This document shows positions 11,267 through 22,265 of a stretch of DNA of 64,000 bases, piece after piece. The position numbers were made by a program, and so were the translations under genes. The stretch is from the NCBI GenBank assembly GCA_025765615.1, contig JAIVFJ010000307.1:1-64000 (forward strand). Reading direction: 5' to 3'. The notes beneath the pieces were generated by a model that was given only the letters and a program-made list of their open reading frames with translations, searched no databases and had not been told where the DNA came from. Origin of the DNA: Zopfochytrium polystomum (lineage: Eukaryota > Chytridiomycota > Chytridiomycetes > Chytridiales > Chytridiaceae). The stretch's first letter is position 1, and each line of letters begins with the position of its first letter.

Positions 11267-11449
11267 GTACTGATGTCCATGAAGGAAGTGATTCTCCTGC
11301 TGCTGCTGCTGCTGCTGCTCCGGCTCCTGCTCCTGCTGATGGTAATGGTGATGATGATGACTATGAATCTGGGCAGACAAAGGATGGCGCGGTTGGTTCC
11401 TGTGTTGGCTGTGTTGGTGGTGGTTGTTGTTGTTGTTAATAGGCTCCAT
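8372..11449 (-). CDS. Zn2Cys6 transcription factor with fungal middle homology region
   Basis: Sequence-specific nuclear regulator. Exons read 11449-10926, 10820-10642, 10543-10264, 10151-9985, 9905-9853, 9764-9653 and 9544-8372, with GT-AG introns of 79-112 nt that keep phase; about 828 codons. The N-terminus is Asn/His/Gln-rich. Joining exons 1 and 2 creates the zinc cluster ACAPCRQRKLKCDG then FCGYC and a last Cys (C-x2-C-x6-C-x6-C-x2-C-x8-C), which binds two zinc ions and DNA. The middle homology region follows, with QALLILAELS (exon 4) and ETRRRCWWMCYFLE (exon 6). The tail is Pro-rich and then Asp-rich. One frame break occurs in the last exon: dropping one G from the eight-G run at 9073-9080 joins TYHSSTLLLTNRYLL to the RADQDDEVDLPS frame. 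Target genes are unknown. The first acceptor lies in a poly-A tract, which is unusual. Confidence 0.85.
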
Positions 11450-11648
11450 AGCGAGAAGGCTTGGGGAGGAGGAGCAGGGAAGGGGATGGTAGGTAGACGA
11501 AGAAGAAGATGAAGAAGAAGAAACGACGACGACGACGACGACGACGAAGAAGAAAATGAAGGAGAAGAGGAGGAGGAGGAAGAAGTGAGAGTGAAGAGTA
11601 GTCAGTCTGCCTCTCTCTCACTCTCACTCTCCCTCTCACTCTCTCTCC

Positions 11649-11683
<35 letters not shown>

Positions 11684-11694
11684 CTCGCTCTCTC

Positions 11695-11736
<42 letters not shown>

Positions 11737-12029
11737 GCTGCTCTATCCCGACTCCGCGCGCCAGCGGCATAAGCAGTGGCAGTTGGACTCCGCGCCCTGC
11801 AGTGGGACCCAAATCCGAGGCGAGTCGGTCGGAGAGTGAGACTGGAACTGAGGGACTGGGACCGGGACTTGGGGCCAGGAGGCACATCCCGACAGACCGA
11901 CAGACCGACCGGAGAGAGAGAGTGTGAGTGAGTGAGAGTGAGAGAGTGGGACGCACATGCGCCGACAAATCAAAGCCGCAGAGAGAGAGCGAGCGAGACA
12001 GACAGAGAGAGACACAGACACAGAGACAG

Positions 12030-12117
<88 letters not shown>

Positions 12118-12174
12118 CAGAGAGAGATAGAGAGACAGACTTCTCAAGAGACGAGCAAGCATCACAAGAACCCT

Positions 12175-12209
<35 letters not shown>

Positions 12210-12358
12210 CGACAACGACAAAGCAACCAACCAACAACAACAACAAACAAACAAACAAGCAAGTATCCCAAGCTGATTAATAGAACAGTTGACGACATTC
12301 ACTTCCTTGTTGGCGATAACTGCTCTACGAATGGGACACTTGCTCGAGCTTTTCCAAG
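11450..12358. other. Upstream region with CT/GA and AAC tracts
   Basis: 5' flank of the transcription-factor gene. It holds GAC/GAA triplets (11480-11580), CT tracts (11611-11732), GA tracts (12029-12130) and (AAC)n (12173-12212). Long Ser/Leu/Arg-Glu frames here are repeat translations. Polypurine/polypyrimidine tracts of this kind are common in promoters, but no specific site can be named. Confidence 0.6.
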
Positions 12359-13615
12359 CTATTGAAAGTTCTGAATGCTGCAACCATAATACTTCAACAG
12401 GAAGATTGTACCATTGGGTTTTGTGGGGCGAGTCTTTGATGAGCTTAGGATCCATAGACCAAAAGGCGCGGGGTGGGAAAGAGGTGGAGGATAGGTAGAC
12501 GAAGAAGAAGTGGAAGCAGACAAAGAGGAAGATGACGTAGAAGAAGCTGAAGATGAAGAAGAAGAAGGAGAATGACGAGGGTGGGGGGCGGGAGGGGGGT
12601 CGGTCGGTCGGTCGGTCGGTCGGTCGGTGTTGCGGTTGAGCGAGAGAGAAAGAATGAGAGGGAGTGAGAGAGGCCGGCGAAAAGATGATTGCCGCTCGAT
12701 CAAGAAAGGCCCACCGAAGGAAAGCGGGACGCCCAGTGCTGCCGCCCCGCTCAGAACTCCGACGTCCAGCCACACCTTCAGCACGTCCGCCCTCCCGCTG
12801 GCGACCGCCCAGTGCTTGGTCCGTCTCTCCACGCCGCCGCCTCCTCCGCGCCCGCGGTTGATCCGCGCCCGGTTCGCCGCCCACCACCGAAACGCGTCGG
12901 ACCGCGGATCGGCGGTCATTAGAAACCGTCGCTCGCTCATGCGCAAGTCGAGCCCGCTGCCCGCCCACCACTCGAGCGCCGCCGCGGCGGTCGACCCGGG
13001 GTTGCGCAGGGCGCCGTCCAGCGCGCGCGCCGTGTACTTCATCCTGTACCCGCTGTCCTTCCACCACTGCAGCACCGCCACGTGCCCGCCCGCGCTCGCG
13101 CTGTCGACGGCCCAGTCGGTGTACTTGACTTTAAGCCCGCTGTCCTTCCACCACCGCAGAACCTCGACGTGGCCGCCGGTGCTCGCGACGTCCATCGGCG
13201 CAACGAGCTTGACCGGCAGTCCGCTGTCCTTCCACCACCGCAGCACCGCGACGTGGCCGCCGGCGCTCGCCGCGTCCATCGGCAACGAGTACCGCAGTGC
13301 AAGCCCGCTGCGGTCCTTCCACCAGTCCAGCACGTCCACGTGTCCGTGTTCGCTCGCGCGGTCCATCGCCGCGTCCGTGTAGTGCCGGCTCGCTTTGTGG
13401 GTCCTCTCCTCGTTCTCCTTGAAGTGGGCCGCCAGGAGGCGCAGCAGCGGCACGTCGTTGCGGGCGCTCGCGACGTCGAGAGCGTAACGGTGCAGCGCGA
13501 CAAAGGCGGCTACTTGGATGCGGCGGTCGAGGCGGAAGAGGGTCGCGAGGATCAGCCGCTGGCGAGGATCGTCGAGATAGTGGGCGATGGAGATCGCGAG
13601 GTGGGAGGGGAGCAT
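12359..13615 (-). CDS. WWK-repeat (ankyrin-like) protein, paralogue 1
   Basis: The first ATG (13615) starts MLPSHLAISIAHYL, an F-box-like helical head, followed by a series of ~33-residue units of the form GHVAVLRWWKDSGLxxK plus a helix (xxMDxAS). These resemble ankyrin-type helix pairs and probably bind proteins. Paralogous over its whole repeat region to 55920-56810 on the other strand. Homology ends near 12695 with an LSFGG motif; the remaining frame to 12359 is Pro/Ser/Thr low complexity encoded by a (GGTC)n tract (12597-12628) and triplets, so the true C-terminus is probably shorter or spliced. The frame is also open 5' of the ATG, and the word GAGTGGCCAAGTC there is shared with the paralogue. 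Confidence 0.75.
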   Translation of the reverse strand: MLPSHLAISIAHYLDDPRQRLILATLFRLDRRIQVAAFVALHRYALDVASARNDVPLLRLLAAHFKENEERTHKASRHYTDAAMDRASEHGHVDVLDWWKDRSGLALRYSLPMDAASAGGHVAVLRWWKDSGLPVKLVAPMDVASTGGHVEVLRWWKDSGLKVKYTDWAVDSASAGGHVAVLQWWKDSGYRMKYTARALDGALRNPGSTAAAALEWWAGSGLDLRMSERRFLMTADPRSDAFRWWAANRARINRGRGGGGGVERRTKHWAVASGRADVLKVWLDVGVLSGAAALGVPLSFGGPFLIERQSSFRRPLSLPLILSLSLNRNTDRPTDRPTDPPPAPHPRHSPSSSSSSASSTSSSSLSASTSSSSTYPPPLSHPAPFGLWILSSSKTRPTKPNGTIFLLKYYGCSIQNFQ

Positions 13616-13918
13616 TTTTTTCTCTTCGTGGGGTGGACTTGGCCACTCACAAGATGCCAAATGGAATCAAAGAATGAAGTCGAAACGAAGCGAGCCAAAC
13701 ACCCGACTCCCCCTCGTTCGAATTCACTGCCAAATCCCGCCGGCTATCCGTGCATGGCGAGAAGCACGCTCTGTGCTCGTGCATGGATGCGAGTGTATGC
13801 AGAGGAACTTTTTGATTTCTGTCGGTTCACACCAGGGCCTGCCAGATGGTGCACCATCTGTGCCGTTGTTTCTGGGATTGCACGCACATAGCTTTCTTAC
13901 TTGAGATGAAAGAAATGA
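13616..13918. other. Spacer between WWK gene and pseudo-protease A
   Basis: 5' flank of the WWK gene; no further gene seen. Confidence 0.4.
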
Positions 13919-14713
13919 TCAGTCGCTCGAGGTATAACCATCCTCTGAACCTCGGCGTTCGCTAGAAAAGGATACCAGCTTTGCAATATTTAGTGGGTAC
14001 TCAAGGCGTTCCGGATCAAAGACTGTCACGTTGACGTTCGTCGGGGACATGAGACTGAATTTCCAGTCGGCGTGGGTGTAATCGTTCATCGGCACAGTCG
14101 AGTTTACCACCACTGCGAACGGGAATGCCGAGTCTGCTGCGCTGCCGATGGTAACAGTGTCCACCGCGATATCACCTTGAAAATATTCCTAACCATACCC
14201 ATCTGGCGAATAGAGTTGGTATTCAGCAGGGGACGTGAGCAAGTAAGTAGCGAGGTTTTGGAATTTGTGATTAGAGAACACGCGATAACCAACCTTGTGG
14301 CTGCCGTCGGCATGGGTCGAGCTCGCGTTGGCGCTGTAACTAGTGGGCCTCGCGCAACCGTTACACTCCTTCGCAGTCACCCACGAGGAAAAGTTCATGG
14401 CAGAGAAGATCACGTTGACGCTCTGAGGTGGCGTGCCGATGGAGATGGTTCCGGCGAACTTGCATGTCGCCTGGCAACGGAGTTGGCTTGACGGTGCTAG
14501 AAGGCGCCGTTTGCCCAGAGACCCGGCGATGAGGAGGACCGAGGCGGTAAGGAGAAAACATGCTGTCAATTTTTTGGTAAAACGAAGTGTCTCCCCGACA
14601 ACGTTCTTGAAAACAAAAGCAAGAGTGTAGTGGAGCCAAATAAGGAAGCAGTCGCGGAATCGACGGCTTTCGACGGCTTTCGATGGCATTTTCGATAAGA
14701 ACTTCCCCGCCAA
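13919..14713 (-). pseudogene. Pepsin-like (A1) pseudo-protease, degraded copy A
   Basis: Homologous to the intact copy at 27237-28591. A hydrophobic LTACFLLTASVLLIAG signal segment is followed by an APSSTVKPTPLPGDMQ segment in another frame and then FAGTISIGTPPQSVNVIF, so at least two frame breaks lie in the N-terminal part. Where active enzymes have DTGSS, this copy reads SAMNFSSWV. An intron probably separates exon 1 (ending SHK near 14296) from an EYFQGDIAVDTVTIG exon (from 14191). The reading stops at 13919, so the C-terminal lobe with the second catalytic loop is missing. A truncated relic. Confidence 0.75.
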
Positions 14714-14819
14714 GCTCTTCCCTCACTCAATATGAGTGGAATGAGCGGCGAAGGAAGTTGGGAGCCCAAGTAAAACCAATGCGCACACATGATCATCAAG
14801 GGGAAAAAAAAAAAAAAAA

Positions 14820-15480
14820 TCGTCGCCTCGCCCGCCTTGACCAACGCGACGCGGTACGCCCACACGTCGAAGACGGTCGTGTACTGGCGCATGGCCGCGT
14901 ACCCCAATCTGACGTACGACTCGTCGGCGGTGCTTTCTTTGAAGCTCCCGAACGCGACCTTGCAAGCGGTGCGTTGCTGTGGACGGTTCGGCGGGAAGGT
15001 CAGGGTGACAGCGTCCGAGAGTTTCATCACGAGGTCCCGGGACGCGGCGCAGAGCGCGGTCAGGGTCTGTAGGTTTTCGTATGGGCCGGCCGTCGGCGCT
15101 GAAATTGAAGGTGTCGATCGGCCCGGTCGAGGTTATCAGGTTATGTGAACGAGAATGCAGGATCTGTTGCTCCGCCAACGGTCATGGCGTCTAGGGGCTG
15201 TAGGTCGAGCTCGCGTTGGAGATGTAACCATTGGCCTCCGGAACCCGTTGCACTCTTTAAAGATTCGCAATCACCCAAGATGAATGTATTGAGGTAGCGG
15301 AGATTACTCTGAAATTCTGGGGCGGCGTGCCAATGGAGACGGTTCCGGCGAAGGATGGAGTGTAATGGCTGGGCACTGGCGTGGGCTTGACGGTCGTCCA
15401 TTCGGCGTTCGCGCATATGGCGAGCAGAGGCGCAGCGAGGAGAATGGCGGCGGCACCGGCGGCGGCAAGGAGGGGACAAG
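14820..15480 (-). pseudogene. Pepsin-like pseudo-protease, degraded copy B
   Basis: The N-terminal part (15480-15257) has a secretion-type hydrophobic stretch and SFAGTVSIGTPPQNFRVIS, with ATSIHSSWV at the place of the catalytic DTG motif. A short MTVGGATDPAF piece follows (15190-15145). The C-terminal part (15070-14820) reads SDAVTLTFPPN, CKVAFGSF and LRQYT-like AMRQYTTVFD. Most of the middle, including the second catalytic loop, is deleted, and frames change. Lies tail-to-head beside copy A, so the pair is a tandem duplication now decayed. Confidence 0.75.
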
Positions 15481-15487
15481 ATTCTGC

Positions 15488-15518
<31 letters not shown>

Positions 15519-16022
15519 GGAGTGGGCCAAAAGTATGGAAGAAGGGGAAGTTGTGGCTGTCTGTCTCTCGCCGTCTCTGTCCGTCTGTCATTTTTTTCTT
15601 GTTGGACAAATGACTCTTCCGGAAAAAACCAAATGAGGAAAGGTGCGGAATCGACGGCGAACAACGGCTTTCGGGAAACTGGTTTTTTCCTTATTTGGCG
15701 CAATGCGCCGTGAATTCCGAGCTTTATCAAATTTTGTATCACAGTAATACAAATCGCAAAATAAAAGATTTCGCCTCTTTTGCGAGCAATCTGTTCTTTC
15801 CAAGACCGCTTCCCTGCTTCCTCCTCCACGCCTTTAGCTCCTCGCTGCGCAGGCGTTCCCAACGCGCCGCCGCCCGCGGCACTGCGTCTGCGCCGGGGGC
15901 AGCTGGACGCCGCAGCCCCGCCAGATTTACCCTGTTTTAACCTCCGCCTTGAGACCATCCAGTACCCACAGACCACCTGAAACCACCGTTTGCCACCTTT
16001 GCAAGAGACACGTGCATAAGCT
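15481..16022. other. Intergenic with a poly-T tract
   Basis: A T-tract of about 30 nt (15490-15518) and spacer; nothing recognised. Confidence 0.4.
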
Positions 16023-17610
16023 TTAATGACCCCAATTTCCACCATATTGGTCTGCAATTTCCGTCCATTGCGCGTAGGAACTCACGCTACATTCTCTTTC
16101 GTTTGAAGGTACCCAACCAGGGCACCCAGGTAAGCCTTGGAGGATTACCCTCTCTTGGTACTTTTGCAACCTTGACCCCAAAGCGTTGAAACCTCCTGCA
16201 TCGGACACACTCAGACTATTACCAATGTAATCGCCGATTTCGTCGACAGTGGGGCTAGGATTATGGGAAAGCTTCAGCCATACTCTCCTGCCTTCCCTAC
16301 GAGTTCGGTCCATAAACCGCTCTGCTTGCACTTCCAACCGCAGCTGCAAATCTAGAGGGAGGCATTTCAACTTCAGGAGTTAAGGCATAGCGTCTACCGC
16401 GACTGCGAAAACCCAAAGCTCTTTCGTGAAAGAACCACCCACTTTTGGATGGCATTAATCCTGGAGACCAAGTGTCCATGCACTCATCCTCCCCTTCCCA
16501 CTCAACCTCAAGCGGGGCCAGAGCCCGGTTAATCCTTTCCTTCCACAGCTCACCTTCCTACCCTTGCCTTTTGCACTTGAACCCAATATCAATATAGTGC
16601 CTCAACGGAACTTCTATATCCTGCAGTTTCCAGGTCATGAACAACCTAGCGAGAGGAGGAATCACACGTGAACCCATGTCAATAACGTGCACCCAGCGGA
16701 AGAGTCCTACCGGAGTCTTAACAAAACAACGAAGTGCCGCTCAACTCTTCTCAAGATACTTGGGGTGAGCTCAGCAACACACTCGTGTAGCTCACTCCGA
16801 GGGACACAAGTGAACAAAGCACGAACATCACCAACAACTTTAGGAGGTTTACCACTGAACCTAAGGCTATCCTCGGCAGACATTGGCTTGTCAGCACTGC
16901 CTTTCGGAGTGAGAAAACGGATAGATTCTGCAACAGATCATGTGTCACGAGAGAAAGAAGGGCGAGAGTGGTTTTCACAACCGAATTACCTTCTCAGCAT
17001 ATTTCTGAGACTTTTTGGGCCAGCAGACGATAGGTCGACCTTTTACCACATCTCCTTTATGCATTTCGGCTGAAAATCGGACTTTGGAGGGGTACTTAGG
17101 ACGCTCTCTCGGCCTTGACAAGAGGCATACTCTGAAATGTAAGCTGACGAAGCTCCCACTTCCAATCACACAGAACTATAGGGGTTCCCCTATCGGCCTT
17201 TCTCACGATTACGCCAAACGTTTGCAGAAAAGAGATAAGGTTACTACGTCCGTAGATACGGTTGCTACTGCGCTCTTGCAAACCCACGAGATATTTCTTT
17301 GACAGTTTCAGCCCAGACTGCACAAAATCCCAGAGAAGAGAATCTTCATCTGATTCGGGAGCAAAGCGTTGCGCGCGATTTCTGAAGTAACTTCCCTTAC
17401 TCCACATCCTAGCTACATCATTCCCAAAGAGAGGGATTAGCTTTCACCAGCGGAGTTCGCTTTTGACACCAGATTCCAACACAAAGGGAATGTGTACTGT
17501 TTACCGCAGTCGAGCAGGGGAGCGTCCAGACATCGAAACTTTCCTCCCAGATGTCCAAGGAAGCTCTCTTCTCTGCAAAAACGTCAATTCGTTTGGCAAA
17601 TCGCATCTGG
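16023..17610 (-). mobile_element. Reverse-transcriptase relic, Penelope-like
   Basis: Read 17610 to 16023 on the minus strand, broken frames carry an ordered set of motifs: VIVRKADRGTPIVLCD (17200s), FSAEMHKGDVVKGRPIVC (17085-17030) and PPKVVGDVRALFTCVP (16850s). This order (ADKG, hK..gRPIv, sxDvxsLFTnvP) is that of the N-terminal reverse-transcriptase region in Penelope-like elements. The catalytic YxDD was not securely found; LRHYIDIGFK near 16600 may be its remnant. No GIY-YIG endonuclease is visible. Stops and frameshifts throughout show it is dead. A different RT clade sharing the ADKG motif is possible. Confidence 0.5.
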
Positions 17611-17639
17611 CGAGGTTAAATCTGGAGTGCAACTGGCCC

Positions 17640-17840
17640 AGACGCATGGACAAGACAGAGACTGTCTCACCTGAGACAGTCAGGTGCTTGCTCCGAGAGT
17701 CAGTTGCAAAAGTCTACAGAAGAATAAATGGCTGGCTCTGACAGCAAAACACAAAAACGCTCAGTTCAAGTTTGCCCTTCAATTTCAAAACTGGACAGTT
17801 GAGGACTTTAAGCGCGTCATTTGGAAGTCGGAGCTGACTG
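17640..17840 (+). mobile_element. Tc1-family transposase fragment
   Basis: Frames give SPETVRCLLRES (helix-turn-helix type), LTAKHKNAQFKFALQFQNW and TVEDFKRVIW, matching the Tc1 stretch leading to the first catalytic Asp (R..FA....W...dW..ViwsDE). The Asp region is lost at the junction with the dispersed repeat that begins at 17835. Confidence 0.6.
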
Positions 17841-17975
17841 GTTTGCAGCATGAGCCACAAGATGGACTTGAACCTATTGCGACTGTCAGTTATTGTTGTC
17901 ACAATGCCCATTGGGAGAGTGAGCCACCGCCAATGCAGACCCCACTGGCTTGTGCTGTTGACAAATACTCCAAGT
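17835..17975 (+). repeat. Dispersed repeat shared with 3595-3740
   Basis: Same unit as at 3595-3740, starting GAGCTGACTGGTTTGCAGC and ending near GCTGTTGACAAATAC. It follows a truncated Tc1 fragment directly, so the repeat or the Tc1 piece broke at 17835. Confidence 0.7.
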
Positions 17976-18536
17976 ATTAAGTGGAACAGAAACCTGGTGT
18001 TAACAGTTTTCCTCCTCCTCTGCTCAAGCAGATAAAATAAGAGAGGTTGTTACCCTGTGCCAGTCACGCTTGCCTAGCAACTACTATAGCGTGCATATCA
18101 TCATTGCGGCAGAGTAACCCCGGTCGGGTTTTTCGGGCGGGACTTCATACCTACGGCAAATGGGATGTACTGCACATGCAAGGGGACTTCAAAATCCGTT
18201 GGTGAAGCATAACAGCTTTGCAATATTTAGTCACTAGCGAACAGAACACTACCTCTGGTTATATTTTGCGGAAGGATAAGTGATTAAAGGTGAGAAACAC
18301 TGTCGGTCCGTATTTTTTTTTAAAAGGGCCTTACCCTCTTCGCTAGAAGCGCGCGGAACGACCAAGTGAAACAGCAGTGAACGAGGAATTTTTTGTTTGT
18401 TTGTGTTTTTTTGGGCGTTCAGAAAGCGCGACCCACGATAAGCACAGTCGCAGATAACCCCCGTCAAAAAAAAGAAAAAAAAAGAAGAGAAATGGCAGGT
18501 GCATCGATCGATTATTCGGAATCGTTTGATCGGCGT
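17976..18536. other. Intergenic, 3' flank of the methyltransferase
   Basis: Includes a GCAATATTTAGT word also present at 13983-13994 beside pseudo-protease A (both TTTGCAATATTTAGT), and T-rich sequence probably belonging to the methyltransferase 3' UTR. Confidence 0.4.
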
Positions 18537-19690
18537 TTACGCGTCCCCCGCGCTCGACTCCTTCTCCTTCTCCTTCTCCTTTTCCTTTGTGAACAGCTCC
18601 ATCCTCCACACGCCGTGGACGGCCGCTTTCTTGTCCACCTTGAACCGCGCAAACGCCGCCTCGTCCCACTTGGGGCCCTCGTACACTCCGTCGGCGGTGC
18701 GCACCAGCAGCGGCTCGCCGCGCCAGCAGCCGGTCGCCGTCAACCCTTGAAACCACTTGCGCCGCTCGTCCTTGGCGCTCGAAACCGTGTACGACACGGC
18801 CGATCCTGATTCGCTCGTACCACTACCGGTGGCGGATATGCCAAACTTGTACTGGCCCGTGCCCCAGACGTTCGCGACGAGCTGGCTGCCGGGCGGCGAG
18901 AGGCGGTCGACATGCCGCAGGAGGCGGGCCTCCGCGTCGGCGGGGAGGTACGGGAGGAGTCCCTCGGCGACCCACATGGTCGGGACGTTAGCGTCGAAGC
19001 CATTTTCCACGAGGAGCTGTGGCCACGCGTCTTCCGCGAGGTCCGCGACGACGCAGCTCAAACTCGCAGCGACAGGTTGCACGGCGAGTTCGGCGACGCG
19101 ACGGGCTTTCAGCGCGGCAATGTCCTTGTTCCCGTCGATCTCAAAGACGGCGCACGTCGCGAGTCTATGGATGCGGTACGCGCGGGAGTCGAGGCCCGCG
19201 CCGAGGATGACGATCTGCCGGACGCGTTCCGGCGCGGCGGCGACGGCGTCGTCAAAGAGGCGGTGACGGAGGACTGCGTTTCTGGCTTCGGGGTTTGTGT
19301 GGGCGTTGACGATGTTTGTGAGTGCGAGGCCGTTGGCGCCGAGCAAGGGGCGGGCGAGGGCGTCGTTGAGGATGCGGTCTGGGCGGAGGGCTTCCTCGGC
19401 GCGGGCGCGGGCGGTGATCATGCAGGTGTAGTCGGAGAAGGTGGCGGCGGTGATGCCGAGGTCGGAGCAGATGGCGGCGAGGGTGGCTGTTTATTTCGCG
19501 TGCCAGCGACGACGGGGGTGTGCGTTAGAAGGGGTGGGTTGCAAGTGGTGGACCTCTCCATGCGTGCGTGCATGGGGTGCTTACCGACGGGGTCTGACTC
19601 GTTGGCGTCCCCCGTATTAGAAGAAAGCTTCAAGTCGGTCTGAAAGTGAATCGTCGTCGCCGTCGTCGCCGTCGTCGCCGTTGTCGTCAT
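18537..19690 (-). CDS. SAM-dependent methyltransferase, LCMT/TIGR00027-type
   Basis: Transfers a methyl group from S-adenosylmethionine; the substrate is not predictable. Exon 1 (19690-19585) starts MTTTATTATT; a 98-nt GTAAGC..CAG intron joins it in phase to exon 2 (19486-18537), giving 351 aa, typical of the family. The glycine-rich SAM loop VILGAGLDSRAYR (about residues 105-117) is the hallmark of the leucine carboxyl methyltransferase fold, followed by the acidic VFEIDG strand and a WVAEGLLPYL motif. The tail is a KEKEKEKEKE run. Family members act on PP2A C-terminus (LCMT1) or in secondary metabolism in mycobacteria and fungi; this one resembles the bacterial-like TIGR00027 group more than LCMT1, an inference from the loop motif. 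Confidence 0.85.
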
Positions 19691-21949
19691 CGTCGTCGTC
19701 GTTGTCGAGGCGCCGTCAGGGTGTTCGTCGCCGCCTGTTGCGGCCCGTGTCAGGTGGCATTATGTCGAGTGTGTGATGGTGGAAGGGAGTGTTGACGGTG
19801 GTGGTGGTGAGTTGGTTGTGCCCAGGGCAGTACTGACGGACAGAGAGAGAGGGTGAGAGAGGGACAGAGAGGGACAGAGAGAGAGAGAGAGAGGGACAGA
19901 GAGAGAGAGATACAGAGAGAGTGTGAGAGAGCGAGGAGAGGCAGAGACAGAGACAGAGACAGAGACAGACAGAGAGAGCTTATAAAACACTCTTCCGTTT
20001 TCAACTGAAAACACCACCTTCCGAATAAATATTCATTGATCCGAGGGTGCAAGCCCCGCCCAGCGTTGATTTTTGGACATGTCCAAAATGGACAAATAAA
20101 AGGTACTTTGCGTGAGGGGCCTGTCGGAAGCCTCTGTCCAAAATGACAGCCTTTTATTCCATCCCGCACCCTCATCAAACTCCGAGAAACAACAATCGCA
20201 AAAAAAAGGGAGAAAGAAAACAAAGAGAAACAGAAAATTATGTTTGATGTCACACAGACAGACAGAGAGACAGACAGACAAGCAGGGAAGGAAGGCCGCC
20301 AATGATGGGGCCAAAACAGCACACGCATGCGAAGATCGAAGGGTCACGTGGATATGCCTGTGACATGGTTGGCTTCTTGGTTCCCTTTCCTTTCTTCCTT
20401 CTCTCGTTCTGAACTCTTCCTTCTTTCTTTCTCTACAAGGGGATGCCCATTGGCTGGTAAGCAATTCTTCCCGATTTGAAAGAAGAAGATACTGAAGAGT
20501 GTGGCAGGCTAGAAAAGGTACATGAAAGAGTGGCAGTCCACAATGAATGCAGGGGCAGGCCATGTGGAGAGGGATAGGGGAAAATTGCTTTTTTTTTTCG
20601 AGTCAGGGGCTCCCACCCCTGCACCCTAACCCTCAACCCCCTCAATCAAAAGAGAGAGGTTGTGGACGATTTGAATGAGATCTCCTCTTCATCTTCAGGG
20701 GCTCATCTATAGTCTAGTGGCAAAAGGGATAAGACAAGTCTTTACGATGGGAAGCTCCTGGTTATTAGCAGAGCCAGTACCCTGGATTCAGCTCAAACTC
20801 AACAAAGATGGATGATGTGGTTCAATTCTGTCTTTATTCAAGGACAGCTAGACCAGGTGGAGTTGCTCAATGAAGAGTACCCCACAGGCCCCAGGTTTAA
20901 GCCCTGACTATCCAACATGGTGACCAACAGGCAGTATTTCAACAAAGGAATGCCCTAAAGCAGTATGGCATCTGCCAGTATCACAGAGACATAGCTCAAT
21001 GTGAGAACCAACCAGGTAGGGGAAGGAAGAGAAAGGAAAGGGAATGAAACCTCACCCCAGCTTGGCATACAACACACTGGCCTGGGAAATCATACCTCTA
21101 CTAGCTTGGTCAGGTAGCACTGGCCTAAGAGGACTCCATCCCCAGCTTGGTCTGGTAGCACTGGCCTGGGGAGAAACACCAAAGAGGAAAGAAAAGGATT
21201 GGTTGTTACCTAGGTAGGATTTATTGAGAGAGAGTAGATATATATAGAACAAAGGAGGGGAGAGAGGGAGTATTTATAGGAAAGGGGAGGAGAGAAAAAA
21301 GGAAAGAAGGAAGAAAGAAAGAAAAGAGAAAAAAGGGACAAGACATAACAAAAGGAGAAAATGAAAGAAAGAACAATTTGGAAGGATGAATCACTCTTTC
21401 AGCCACACCCCCCCTCCACCCAGTGTCTCTCCTGCCTCCAAATTTGGGGTGAACATAATTTGAGGCTTTGAGGCCACATCAGTGCTAGGGACAGTGGATT
21501 GAAAGGTGGGAAAATGAGAGAAAAAGGAAAATGAGTAAAAATAAGAATGAATAGGATGAATAAGGGGTGTGCCCCTTGTGCTTTGGCCCATTCAGCACAA
21601 GGAACACAGGATGCTCTTTTATAGTGATAAACACTAGAGCCTGTGAGGGATGTGATGAATGGTAATAAAAATAAATATAGGGGGCCAACATAATGACATA
21701 GTCACAACTGGGGAAGAGCTTTTAGGGAGACCCCAGCTAAGACCATGATCAGTGAGAATAGGAATCTCACAAGGGCATCAGCACTGAGTTACTTTGAAGG
21801 TAAGAATAAGTATTCAAACTTAGGAATAGAGTGGTTGTTTGTGATTGATGGGGGGCCACTATATGTAAAGGTAAAATCAATGAACTAGCCAAGGAAGAGC
21901 TTTTAAAGAGATCTCAACAGCTCAATGGCCCATGAGATTAGGAATCCCA
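19691..21949. other. Repeat-rich intergenic region
   Basis: Includes CT/GA-rich patches (19845-19980), a (GACA)-rich stretch (20255-20290) and a tRNA-like stretch near 20700-20780 (TAGTCTAGTGGCAAAAGGG, possible A-box). Two copies of a CCAGCTTGGTCTGGTAGCACTGGCCTGGGG-like unit lie at 21057-21175. AT-rich sequence follows to the LTR. No coding evidence. Probably decayed LTR/SINE material. Confidence 0.45.
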
Positions 21950-22207
21950 TAGAACTGAGTGGAGTAATGATTGTGTTGTAAACAATAATTCACTTGAGGG
22001 ATGGGATAGGTCCCCCATTCCTCCTTTTATAGCTTTTGAGAGTCTTCCTTGTCAAAACCCAAAAAAAAGTTCCAGAAAGAACAATTAATACTACGATGAT
22101 ACCAATGAAAACAGTAAGACAAGTCAGAAGGGCAAAGAAGGTTCCAGAAGGTTCCACAAAGTTCCAGCTAGAAGGTTCCAGAAGGTTCCAGAAGGTGATT
22201 CATAACG
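21950..22207 (-). mobile_element. Degraded LTR (family of 53349-53656), inverted
   Basis: Reverse complement matches the solo LTR from CGTTATGAATCACC (22207 inward; the first TG is mutated to CG) through the GGTTCCAGAAGG repeats and CCTTTTATAGC (TATA box damaged) to CACTCAGTTC near 21952. The terminal TGACA end is absent. About 80-85% similar by eye, hence older than the copies at 1.6 and 53.3 kb. Confidence 0.75.
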
Positions 22208-22265
22208 CTTGAGACCTCACCAGTGCAAGAAGATGCATGGCTGGTGGGTTAGGGCGATACCAATA

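Noticed and set aside
11141..11512. Plus-strand Leu-rich ORF
   Set aside because: Antisense shadow of the CAG/CAT repeats that encode the Gln/His-rich N-terminus of the transcription factor.
11928..12276. Arg-Glu-rich ORFs and their Ser-Leu complements
   Set aside because: Translations of GA/CT microsatellite.
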